From Carettochelys insculpta (taxonomy: Eukaryota; Chordata; Testudines; Carettochelyidae): a stretch of 64,000 nt of DNA. The notes beneath the pieces are model-generated. The model saw only the letters and a program-made list of their open reading frames with translations. It ran no database searches and had not been told where the DNA came from. The stretch is from contig NC_134137.1 in the NCBI RefSeq assembly GCF_033958435.1, positions 108,448,501 to 108,512,500 on the forward strand. The letters run 5' to 3'. How positions within the stretch are numbered: position 1 is the first letter of the stretch; each line of letters starts with the position of its first letter. A program made the translations under genes and the position numbers. Of the stretch, positions 25,576 to 35,600 are shown in pieces.

Positions 25576-26126
25576 CGGAAAACACTTATGCATATACTTA
25601 AGTTTAAGTGCATGAGTAATCCCTCTTCAGTAAAGCACTCAAGCGCATGTTTAAGAACACTAGTGAATCAAAGCTATTCATTCCCAATGATCTCAGCAGA
25701 TGACATATAACAATTTATGTTCCTTATAAACTGGGATAGTGATATTCTGTCTCTGTGTAACTCTGATTGTTCTGGCTGCCTATATAAATGCATCAGGGCA
25801 TAAACCAATTTCTAACTGTGATGAGGATGTGAAGAAATTTCCCCTCTGGGCAGTTTAGTTCAGAATGATCTACTGCAGAGTTTCTTGTGCCTTCCTCTGA
25901 AGCACCTGACACTAGCCTCAGAGAAAGGGTACTGCACTAGATGAGCCACAGGTAGGACCACTCCTGTAAAATCAGTGGAGTTAAACTGCTTTAAAATAAA
26001 CTCAACAACAAAAGTAGAGCCAATGTATTCACACTGATGCGGCCATGCACTTCAAAGCATAAAGCGCATGGTTAAGTGCTCTGCTGAATTGGACCCTCAG
26101 AGAGAAAGTAAGAGAGGAGTCTTTGC
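25576..26126. other. Mixed dispersed-repeat remnants
   Basis: Fragments carrying the words CACTTATGCATATACTTAAG and GGTTAAGTGCTCTGCTGAAT resemble a common reptile palindromic repeat. 25870-25960 matches the unclassified repeat at 16060. No gene. Confidence 0.4.
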
Positions 26127-26364
26127 CTATGTCTACTCTGCAATAAAAAATTAAAAAATCTGTGGCACTGAACCTTAGTCAATTGACAGATCTGCAGCGG
26201 TTAGGTTGAAAGGGGAGGTGAATCCTGGAGCCCAGACGCCAGCCCCAGACCAAACATTTATTTTGCAATCTTTACTCCTGCTGCTTGAGCCTCACAAACC
26301 TGAGTGAGCTGACCCAGACCAGCCACAGTCATGTGGCAAATCTCTTTACTGCAGTCTTGATGTC
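26127..26364. repeat. MITE fragment with GTCTACTC-type ends
   Basis: Begins GCCTATGTCTACTCTGCAAT and ends TTTACTGCAGTCTTGATGTC. The ends are inverted and match the shared end type. It directly abuts the next MITE. Confidence 0.5.
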
Positions 26365-26367
26365 TGA

Positions 26368-26653
26368 GGCTAGGTCTACTCTAGCCGCTGAAGATCAAAC
26401 GCTTAGGTTTGATCTTTCGGGTCACCATTTTGTGCATTCACGAAATGGCGCATTCCGGGATCAGTGCCAAACCTGGAACTCCTTGGGAGCCAGAAGAATT
26501 AAGAAATGTCAGTGGGAGATGCGCTCTTCTCAACATTCTGCAGTGAGGACAGGGATCAATGTCAACGGCTGCAAAATCGATTTTAGGTACGCAATTGGAG
26601 TACCTAAAATTGTACAGCAGCCTTCAACATTCCTGGTAAGTGTGGACATAGCC
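26368..26653. repeat. MITE with inverted ends and 3-bp flanks
   Basis: Inverted ends GGCTAGGTCTACTCTAGC and GTGTGGACATAGCC. The flanks TGA (26365-26367) and TAA (26654-26656) suggest a TNA-type 3-bp target site as in PIF/Harbinger elements. No transposase. Confidence 0.65.
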
Positions 26654-26865
26654 TAAGGGTGAATCTACATTTATCTGATGATCGACTGAGCTACAGTTTA
26701 TCTTCTGGAGACAGCAAAATTGAGCTCTCTGGGCTCAGCCATCAACCGTGGTACTCCACGCTATTGCATGGAGTAAGGGATGTCAGTGTGAGCCCGAAGA
26801 GCCCCCATCCATACTAGGTAAGAAAGGTGATTCTGATATGTCAATACTAGCTGGGAGGGGATGGC

Positions 26866-26935
26866 GTTGGTCCTGTCAAGAGGGCAGGGGACTGGACTCA
26901 ATGACCTTCTGAGGTCCCTGCCAGCTCTATAAGAT
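26866..26935 (+). repeat. SINE/CR1 3' tail fragment
   Basis: TTGGTCCTGTCAAGAGGGCAG and GACTGGACTCAATGACCTTC match the 3' half of the Cry I-like SINE at 55695, itself CR1-derived. The tRNA-like head is missing. Confidence 0.6.
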
Positions 26936-27118
26936 GTGTGTGTGTATGTGTGTATTGGTGCAGCTGGAACTGCGTATCGGAAATTTACTTTCTACCCTAA
27001 TGTACATCAAGCCCCAGGGATAAGTTCAAATGTATGTATGCAGCATTCTCAATTATACAAAGTGAATGTGGTCCCAGATCCTTTATATAATAACAGAAGA
27101 AAAGTGGTAGTGATTTAG

Positions 27119-27302
27119 GCTACGTCTACATGACAGCCTATCCTCAAAATAGGCTATTGTGATGAGGCATAGAGAGATGTCAAAATAGCATACCTGTTAT
27201 CTTAAAAATTGTTTTGAGACAATGGGCACATTGCATACACGCAGGCAGCTATTTTGCGATACCGCCATATCCCGAAATAGCACCTGCCATGGAGACATAG
27301 CT
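27119..27302. repeat. MITE with GGCTACGTCTACA end
   Basis: Left end GGCTACGTCTACATGACAGCC. Right end GGAGACATAGCT. The internal AAAATAGGCTATT and AGCTATTTTGCG words are inverted. A diverged member of the shared-end group. Confidence 0.6.
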
Positions 27303-27966
27303 ATAGACACATCAGGACTAACTATACAGTATAATCATTGACAGCATGTGGTGGGGCAGTGGGAGTAGTAAAGGAAGGAATTTTGTCTGAATAGCTCAAG
27401 AATGAGTAAATTGAATGAGAACCATCTCAGTACCACATTTCAGTGATGTGGGCTTGCAATGAAAAGTGACTATAGCACGTCAGGCCAAATTCAGCACTGA
27501 TACAAATAGATGGTGTAAAAGTTATACACCTAGGGTCAGATTCATTGCTGTGTTCCAGCTGCTTTTGCACCTTTGATGTAAATACCCATTTTAATGCAAA
27601 TAAACTGGATTAACAACATAGCATAGCTTGAACAGTCTGCAATGATGCACCTAGTCTCCAGAAGACATTGGTTGGAAGGTGGGTATAAGTATGCTTAAAT
27701 AGTGAAATGGTATTATTTTTGTGGGTTTGCAAAAGCATGCAAAGAAGATAAAATAATTTATATCAATTTGATATTTTATTGGGACAAAATTCAGTCATCA
27801 TTAAAGGTACAACTGAACTGACCCTGGCAGTGTCACAGGTGGTACTGTAAGCTTGCATTATCTTTCACCTCCCTCTGGATTCTTTATCTTTATAATACAA
27901 ACATGCCATGAAACATAAGTTACATTAATTTTGCACAGGCACTGAATCTAGATTAGTAAAAGTTAG
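27303..27966. other. Intergenic, nothing recognised
   Basis: No gene or confidently named repeat seen. Confidence 0.4.
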
Positions 27967-27973
27967 ACTACAG

Positions 27974-28154
27974 TATCAGAGGGGAAGCCGAGTTAGTCTT
28001 TATCTTCAAAAACAGCAAGAAGTCCTGTGGCACCTTATAGACTAACAGATATTTTGGAGCATAAGATGACGAAGCGGGTCTTTGCCCACAAAAGCTTATG
28101 CTCCAAAATATCTATTAGTCTATAAGGTGCCACAGGACTTCTTGTTGTTTTTAT
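27974..28154. mobile_element. Penelope-related palindrome, family B
   Basis: The terminus TATCAGAGGGGAAGCCGAG is followed by two inverted arms around GATGACGAAGCGGGTC. A 7-bp repeat ACTACAG lies at both edges (27967-27973 and 28155-28161). The hammerhead-like core is mutated: ATGACGA replaces CTGATGA, and AAAA replaces GAAA. Confidence 0.8.
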
Positions 28155-28161
28155 ACTACAG

Positions 28162-30984
28162 AGTCACTTTACACCTGTTTCTGGCCAATATACATTCAAT
28201 GTGTAACATACATGGCCATTAATATCACCCTCAATATGGTGCGGAAAATTCCACAAATTGCCCAGGCTTACTAGCCTGCATTTAGATGAATTTGTCCCTA
28301 TATCTGTTGCTGTTCTAGATCTCTTGTAAACAACTCAGTGGATACATGTATTGGCTGAATGGACTATTCAATGTCTGTTATAGAGCATTGAATAGAATGA
28401 TAAAAGAGGGAACACGGATTACAGAGTACATAACACATATTTAAAGTTTATTCTAGCTTTGAATCATTTAGGCACAGAGTTTTCTGTTATGGTTTTTACA
28501 TGCTATAAATCTAATACTCTATGTAAATTATAATTAATCTATGCAGTTTCCTTCTGCGAGTTGTTGCTTAAAATTAAATCATGCGTAAATGTAGGGTTAT
28601 ATTAGAAGACAAAAGTTTTCAGTTCTCTGATCAGGAAGAAGCAAGTCAATTTATGATGTCTGAAACTGTAGGGTTTGTTTTGTTTTGTTTTTGGCAACCA
28701 ATGGGCATCCTGAGAAAATATGGGGGCTGGTCTTGTAGGCACTTATAAACATGGTGAACTTCATGAATGTAAATAGCTCCAGTAATTCTTAGTGCTCTCA
28801 GGAGTAGAATTACACATGTACTAAAGTATTGTAGAGCATCAGGGCCTTAGATTTTACAATTTTTTAAATAAATGTTTACTTAGGAAGTTTTAACAGGTTT
28901 ATAAATCAATACTTCATAAGTATCAAAACCAAAACAGTAATAATTACAGCCATGAAATTTTGTTTAGAGCTATTCTATGGTAATATAGGCATCCAATATC
29001 TATTTTACAAGGTGTTACTGTATTAGAGTGAGCATCATGACAACACCTGTGACATAGCATTGCCAGTGATTTTATGAACTTGACTGAAATCTCCAATTAC
29101 ACATATTTAACAGACCAGGCATGTCAATGAAATATTATTTTTAAACTATTTATTTAGATTTTATAAACAAATATGATATCCTTGACTTTGAATTGTACTT
29201 TTAAAATTTATGCATATAATGAGTGGGAAGTTTTTACCAGAGTTGACCCCCTATTGTTCTTGTAAATTTGGCAGCAATAACTGTGTAATTTTGATCAATT
29301 AAGTATTTTTCTTTTTTCTTTATGTACAATTAGTCTTTTTGGGTGACTGACTGTAAAATTAGGATTTAAATGTTTATAAATAAAAATAAATAAAATATAG
29401 ACGGAAAGCCAAAGTCATCATTCTAGAAAGCAAAAAGGCTTCAAATACAGATGGAGGCTGACTGGGATTCTCCTACACTTTTTCTCCTGTCCCTTCCACA
29501 GTGTCCCCTGCCTTGCTGCTGAAGGAAAATGACTTGCATTAGTCAGTCTCCTGCTGCATCAGGTTCTTTATGCATTCGGTGGCTGCAAAGTTGCTCTTTG
29601 CAGCCCCATCTCTGTGTAATCCTAGTAAGTTTCCCTTTGCCACGGTGGGGTGCCTCCTTTGATGTGGCACCGTGGGGGTTGCCTACGCTTGAAGGAAGGC
29701 CTGCAAACAGAACCCCTTCTGTGGAGCAAAAGAAAACACCAGTGTGATGTCATGTGACTTTTTAAAATATATACTGAGAAGGAACTGACATCCATGTCAG
29801 AATTTTGTTATATGGTTTAATGATATTATACAGTGATGTAGATTCGATAGAAAAAGATTTCTCCTCTAAGGGACATCTACTCTACACCTATCTTATGCTA
29901 TATATAATTCAGAAACTTTCAGGATTTTCCAGGGAAGGTGGGTAGAAGAATTTGGGATGGTTGCTTGCAGGGCATTTTTAGTGGGATCTTTATTGTTAAA
30001 TATTTTATCTGTGACACCGATGAATTAAATATATTATGACAAATCTTTAAACAGTGTATGTTTTTACATTCGATTATTAACACTTGTATGGCTTGAGTCA
30101 GCATTTCTAATAACATACATGGAATATTAAAAATGTAATATCAACAGGGATACGTCAATTTTACTTTCACAGCTCAATTTATATGAGGAAGATAAATTTA
30201 ACTAATATTTTTGTCCTTTAGTAAGCAAGAGAGATAAAACTAGAGTTCAACTGTCCGCCATTCTGCATCTTCTTTCTCCATGCAATTTCAGTAAATTTAT
30301 TGCCATGAGAAGTTAGAAAAGAGTTGACAAAATTGATAAATCTATGTCAAATTTTTCAAATACCTGGTTAGGTGCATGTACACACATAGAGGTACAAACT
30401 GCAAGTTGATCCCTGAGGGAATTTACAAAGATTGGGTTCACCAGGCACTAACATATCTGAGCAGTCCAAGGGCATGAGAGAGAGGCCGGAAACAGTGTCT
30501 GAAAAAAAAAAAGTTCTCAAAGGGCTCGGAGTGCTCAGCAATTGCTGTTCGTGGTCCAAAGTTAGTTGTGTCAGAGGAAGCACACATTAAGATGTTGAAG
30601 CAGCATTCCTTCATTGATTTTCTCAGGCCTCTGCACTCTGGAAAAAAGACAGTAGGAAGGCAGGTACTTGACACTATGTAAATTTGAGAGAATCAGACAC
30701 TTTGCCATGGATTTATGAGATTAGTACACAGGAAATAGTATAATGTATCAGATTAGTCTATCAAGGAATCTAGTAGCCTGTCTCCAACATTGGCAGATGG
30801 GTCAGAGGAAACTGAATGTATGCAATAATTTGACTAGCTATAAAGTTTCTTCTTTAACTCCTTCAACAGGAAGTTGGTTTATGTTTGGAAGCATGAGGGT
30901 TTAATCTGTTCCAAACCTTTCAGACCTATTAAATACAACCATATAGCTATATTTTCTGAATGAACGTCCATTTTTCTGCTGTTG
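28162..30984. other. AT-rich intergenic, nothing recognised
   Basis: No gene, RNA gene or clear repeat family seen in this 2.8-kb stretch. Confidence 0.4.
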
Positions 30985-31275
30985 TTAACCTAGCAGTATC
31001 ATGTGGCAATGAATTCCATTGATTAATTTCATAATGTGTTTGAAAGTATTATCTTCTGTTTTAAATTAGTTGCCTTTTACATTTATTCAATATGCCCTTT
31101 GTGGTTTTGAACACATGGAACCCAGTTATCACCTCTATACTCTACCATTACTTTGGGGACCCAGATCTTCTATAGAATATCTCCCCTGGGACCCTTTGAA
31201 AATTTCCCTTCCTGTTTCCCTACAATCTTTGCTGTAGAGTCATAATGAATTCATAGAACCATAGGGTTAGAAGGG
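30985..31275 (-). repeat. CR1 LINE 3' fragment, antisense
   Basis: Contains GAATTCCATTGATTAATTTC and GTTTTAAATTAGTTGCC, and then CATAGAACCATAGGGTTAG at 31253-31275, the reverse complement of a CR1 3' end. Old and diverged. Confidence 0.6.
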
Positions 31276-31987
31276 ATTGATGTTTTATGTTATAGTCAGA
31301 CTAAATTTAGTCAGACTAAGGCTCACGAGATGCAAGTGGCTCTTTAATGTGTCTTCTGGGTTTTTTTTGCAGTGGATATAAAAATGTTGTGATCTAATTA
31401 TTAACCATCCATAGTTAATATCCAATTGGGATGCTTTTATATTAACCATGTGTGGTTGATAAAATAAATTAGTAATTTTCCTGAGAGAATATATATCTAC
31501 ATAAACACTAAATATTTTGCCATCACACTGGCTGAATATGAATATATAGCAAATCACACAGTGAATTAACATGACTGTGATTCTTTTGCCTAATGTTGAT
31601 TGCTGATTTGGCTCTTGAACCAATTGCTAATTTGGCTCTTGTTAGCTTGAAACAGTTTAAATATTAATTTTGCTGGACAGAAGATGGGCTGCCTGCAGAA
31701 TTCTAACCCCTTGGCATCTATCATCAGTTTGGTGTAGTTATAACACAGGCAAGTTGGGTTAAAATACCTGGAGCTTTATTGAATAATGCAAAGAAAACTA
31801 GCATTTAATAACACAAATAAAACTAGGACTCTCTATAATATAAGGATAATGGCTTGGTTATAACTTTAGCCCTAATTCTTACAATAGGACCATGAATAGG
31901 AGAAAAATTATACCATATCCTGGGTGACCAGGAAGGACATGGGAACTGGACAATGATGACACCAGGAACTGGATACCAGGAATGTCA
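31276..31987. other. AT-rich intergenic, nothing recognised
   Basis: No gene or named repeat seen. Confidence 0.4.
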
Positions 31988-32605
31988 TGAATGGGTACAG
32001 ATTGCACATCCCTTAACTGGCCTGCTCAGGACCTGACTTGTCCTGGACAAGAGAATTTGCCTGATGAGGGATGTGTAGGGTTTCTGCAGGCAGAAAGCTA
32101 TGCCGTCAGGGGCTGCTGCACCTCCAGCTTGCAGCCTCTCTCCCCAGCCCAGGCTGCCATGGGGCTCCAGCCAGCCCCTGCCCCGACTACCATGAAGCTG
32201 CAGCTCTCATCCCCATGGCAGCCTCCTGGCTCTTGCTGCCATGGGGTAGGCAGGTGCTCTTGGCTACCAGCCCCCCACCCCTCCACTGTTCTTGCCTCAG
32301 CCTCATGCTGTTGCAGGATGACAAGAACTGTGTCTTCAGTCCCTGCACTTCTGCAAGACAGTGGGCGCTCTGGCTCCAGCCCCAGTCCCTATGCTGCTGC
32401 AAGGTGCAGGGGCTCCTGTTCTGGCAGGGGATCTGGCCCCCGACCTCCACACTGCTGTGGTCCGGCAGAAGCTCTGGCTCCAAGTCCTCTGGAGGCTCCT
32501 GCACCAGTTGCTAGTCTTGCCTCTGGCAACATCTGTGGTCATGCCAGAGGGTGGATGTCGCTGGACAAGAGAGTACCAGATTTCAGAGGTGCAGCTTGTA
32601 TGTGG
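31988..32605 (+). repeat. Dispersed repeat with GC-rich interior
   Basis: Outer parts match the 12463/48832 family (GGACCTGACTTGTCCTGGAC, GACAAGAGAATTTGCC). The interior is a GC-rich segment of about 500 bp with many CAGC/CTGC words. It gives open frames on both strands, none with a domain. Confidence 0.5.
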
Positions 32606-33024
32606 ATTTCTTCAGTCTTCTGCCTTCTGCTCTTGACCAGCCACCCTGCATGTAGTGATTGGACCCTATCTATGTGGTTTGCACATGCAGTAAAAGACGG
32701 GATCCCTCTGGTCTTCCTCTCAGCCAGTTGGCTCTCTGTGGGACGGTCTCTGTCTCTCACTGGAATGACCTGCCAGTGCAGCATCCAGCAACACAGAACC
32801 CTGACTGGGTGACAGCCACTCCCCCATATCTGGTCTGGTTGCTAGCAGATTTGCCATCACATTGCACTCTATGTTCCCTCTCTGTCCCCATTTTGGTGCC
32901 AAAAACCTGGAGAAGGGGCACCAAAATGGAGGCCAAGTTGTTTTTTCTCTCATCTAAGATGGGTACCAAGATAGTAATAAACCATTTTTTTCCAACGCTC
33001 TGAGGTTTATCATTTGTCTAAACC

Positions 33025-33796
33025 AGAGGTGGTCAAGATACAGACTGTAAGCAGGATGTGGTCCACCGAGATGCTGGATCCGGCCCATGGGCTGCCTCAA
33101 AAACAGATCACTCAGACACTCCTTTAAGCGACTTCCTGTTCTCTGCTCCAGATGCTAGAGGAGAGAGGAAGGCTACCTGTGCTGCTCCCAACCCCTTGCA
33201 AAATATCTCAGCTCCCAATGACCGGTTTATAGCTAATAGAGCTCAGAGATTTTGCTGGGGGATGGGAGCAGTGCGTGACGCCTCCCCCTCCCTTTTGGCA
33301 TATGGGGCAGATAGCTACAGGGAACATGCAGCAGTTTTGCGTGGTCTGGGGCTGCAGCCGGCAGAGAGCCTGCCACAGGGCTGTTGGCTGGGAGCCTCCC
33401 AGATAAGTATCCTGGCTGCAGTCTGCCTCTGACACTCCAGCTCTTCTCTCCTTCTACCCTTCTGCCCCGCCCCATAATCCTAACCCTCTCCTCTGCACCC
33501 CAATCCTCTGCCCCAGGTCACAGCCTAATCCCACCCTTTGTTGCAACCCAACCCCCTGTAATGCTTCCTGCCTCGCAGACCTCTGCCCCAGGTCACAAAA
33601 GCCTCCTTTGCCCCAACTCCCTCCCAGACCCCATAGTTCCTCCTACACTTTAACACCTTACCCAAAGCTCCCTTCTGCACCTAAACTCTATCCCAAACCC
33701 CACACTTTCTCCATTAGTATCATGGAAGGGTGCAGCTCTTGACTGCTTTCCAAATTCTTGGAGTGTCCCCCCCATCAAAAATTATTGTGCACCCCA
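33025..33796 (-). mobile_element. hAT-like nonautonomous element
   Basis: Flanked by a 9-bp repeat GTCTAAACC (33016-33024, 33797-33805), from which an 8-bp hAT-type target duplication can be read. Ends AGAGGTGGTCAA and TGCACCCCA are weakly inverted. 33440-33790 is a cytosine-rich degenerate tandem (CCCCAATCCTCTGCCCC-like). The guanine-rich counterpart is seen at 51720-53350. Confidence 0.65.
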
Positions 33797-33849
33797 GTCT
33801 AAACCTATCATAGCAGGTCACTGTCCAATCAGGTCTCCTTTTGGAAACT

Positions 33850-34235
33850 TCTAGCAGAGGTGCTCATATGACCTCCCTAAGCAGTTGGTTCCATTAATGT
33901 ACCTTTTTTAGTTAGTAATTTTTTGCCAAGATATAATCTATAGCTGGTATGCTGTAGTTTGAACCCATTGTCTCTTGTTCTCTCCTCTATGGCAAGAAAC
34001 AACTTTTCTCAAGCAGCCTTTGAAATAGTTGAAGACTATTTTCTTATTTCCCCCCTTCATCTCCTTTTTTCCAAGCTAAATATACCCAGTTCCCTCTGCC
34101 TTTGCTCCTATGGCTTGTATTCCATTCCTTTTATCATCTTCCTCACTCATCTCTGGATCCTTTCAGTTTCTCAACAGCCATTCTAGTCACTGGTAACCAA
34201 AGTGGGCCACAGTAATCAGTGGCCCAGTGCTTGAT
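33850..34235 (-). repeat. CR1 LINE 3' untranslated fragment, antisense
   Basis: GTTTGAACCCATTGTCTCTTG, GAAACAACTTTTCTCAAGC and TCTCTGGATCCTTTCAGTTTC in this order match the CR1 3' region read from its complementary strand. The same kind of sequence is at 63641-64000. Confidence 0.65.
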
Positions 34236-34409
34236 AGGAAGGGGTTTTCTACTATGACTTATCTAGCCTAGGAATGTTGCCAACTAACAGCCAGACTAGT
34301 CACACCCAAGCACCCCTGGGTGAATGAAATGAACATTACCTGCTAGGGTGCACAACGTGTGCAATGGGCAGGGAACAGCAGCCATGGCTAATTCCCCCTC
34401 CCCAGTTTT

Positions 34410-34660
34410 GAGATGACAACAAGAAGGCGTGTGGCACCTATAGACTAAGCTATTTTGGAGCATAAGCTTTCGTGGACAAAGACCTGCTTCATCAGATGCA
34501 TGAGGCTGATGGACTTCCACTTCATATGGCTAAATTCAGTGCACGGCGAAGCGGGTCTTTGCCCGCGAAAGCATATGCTCCAATATATCTGTTAGTCTAT
34601 AAGGTGCACAGGACTTCTTGCTCTTGCGGATAACGACTCACACGGCTGCCCCTCTGATAC
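34410..34660. mobile_element. Penelope-related palindrome, family B, just upstream of PCCA
   Basis: The left arm (GTGTGGCACCTATAGACTAAG, GGAGCATAAGCTTTCGTGG) and right arm (GAAAGCATATGCTCC, GTTAGTCTATAAGGTGC) are inverted. The right edge ends CGGCTGCCCCTCTGATAC. The element lies about 500 bp before the PCCA start codon, at the edge of the CpG island. The right arm keeps a fully paired GCGGG/CCCGC hairpin and GAAA but has lost CTGATGA. Confidence 0.8.
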
Positions 34661-34669
34661 AGTTACGAG

Positions 34670-35600
34670 CTGCTGCTTACCCGGGGGAAGACGCCAGCAC
34701 CACTCAATGGATTGGAGGGGTAGGATGCTTTCTGCGCTTGCATGCAGCACAGCACTTGCCAGCACGGCTGCCAAGCTTCCCAGGAGGCTGGGGCTCCGGG
34801 AAGAGGCTGGCTCAGGGCTGCCTGGGCTACGGAAGTAGCCCCAACAGCTCGCAGCAGAGCCTGGCTCGGCGGCCCAGGAAAGGCAACGCAAGATCCCCCG
34901 CCGCGCGCGGCCAGCTGGGGGCGGGCAGCCTGGAGCGCGCCGAAACCCTGCCCTCTCAGAGGCCAAGCCGGGGAATCCCCGCGCTACTAGCCGCCTGCCG
35001 GGCGCGCAGGGGAGAACGGGTGCGCGCGCGCGCCCTCACGGGCGCTCTCTCGCGGCCCGGGGGCGGGGCAGAGGGCGGGGTGGAGGTAGGCGAGCCGGAT
35101 TGGCTGAGGGAGGAGGTGAAAGGGCAAGCCGAGACTCAGGCTGGCGGCTGCGGCAGCGGCGATGGCGGCGTTTTTGCGCCAAGTGGTCGTGAGCGCCTGG
35201 CGGCAGCCGGAGCTGCGGCTTCGCGCGCTGCAGGTGAGCGGGAGTGTTCGAGCTCGCGCGCTGTTTCAGCGCCGCCTGGGGTGGGGGGTGCGCAGGCGCC
35301 GGCGCCGGCGCCGGTGCCGGTGCCGAACCGAGTCCAGTCCCGTCCAGTCCCACGCTCCAACGGGCGGCGCCGGGGGAGCCCCGAAGGGGAGCGTGACGGG
35401 CAGTGGCAGGAGCCCAGCGGCGCGGCGCCGAGTCAGCCCCTCGCTGAGCTTGTCTGGGCCCGGGCCCCGCCCCAGGGCTTGTCTCCGGGCAAGGTACCTC
35501 CTGGGGTTTGTGCCCCTTCCCGGCCCCAGGTCGCTCCGAGGGCTGCCCAGGTGTTGCTGGGCTGTGACAGGCTCGTGCCGCCCTCTGCAGGGGGCTGGCA
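34670..35600 (+). promoter_or_regulatory. PCCA: PCCA CpG-island promoter
   Basis: GC- and CpG-rich sequence spanning exon 1. GC boxes (Sp1-type) lie at 35059-35069 and 35073-35081, and an inverted CCAAT box (GATTGGCT) at 35098-35105, 57-64 bases before the start codon. No TATA box is evident, as expected of a housekeeping mitochondrial enzyme gene. The transcription start is not visible from sequence. The island ends by about 35600 within intron 1. Confidence 0.8.
35162..35233 (+). CDS. PCCA: PCCA exon 1 (coding part)
   Basis: 24 codons from ATG (context GCGGCGATGG, a good Kozak site) to CTGCAG followed by the donor GTGAGC. The peptide starts [13 protein letters not shown] and has five arginines and one acidic residue, typical of a matrix-targeting helix. 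Vertebrate PCCA leaders vary freely, so this exon is placed by ATG, donor, phase and promoter context rather than close identity. Codons run on open into the intron, but splicing at 35234 gives the correct phase 0 join to exon 2. Confidence 0.9.

Noticed and set aside
31991..32812. 273-codon open frame
   Set aside because: It spans a dispersed repeat with a GC-rich interior and unrelated flank, with no recognisable domain; several other frames are open over the same bases.
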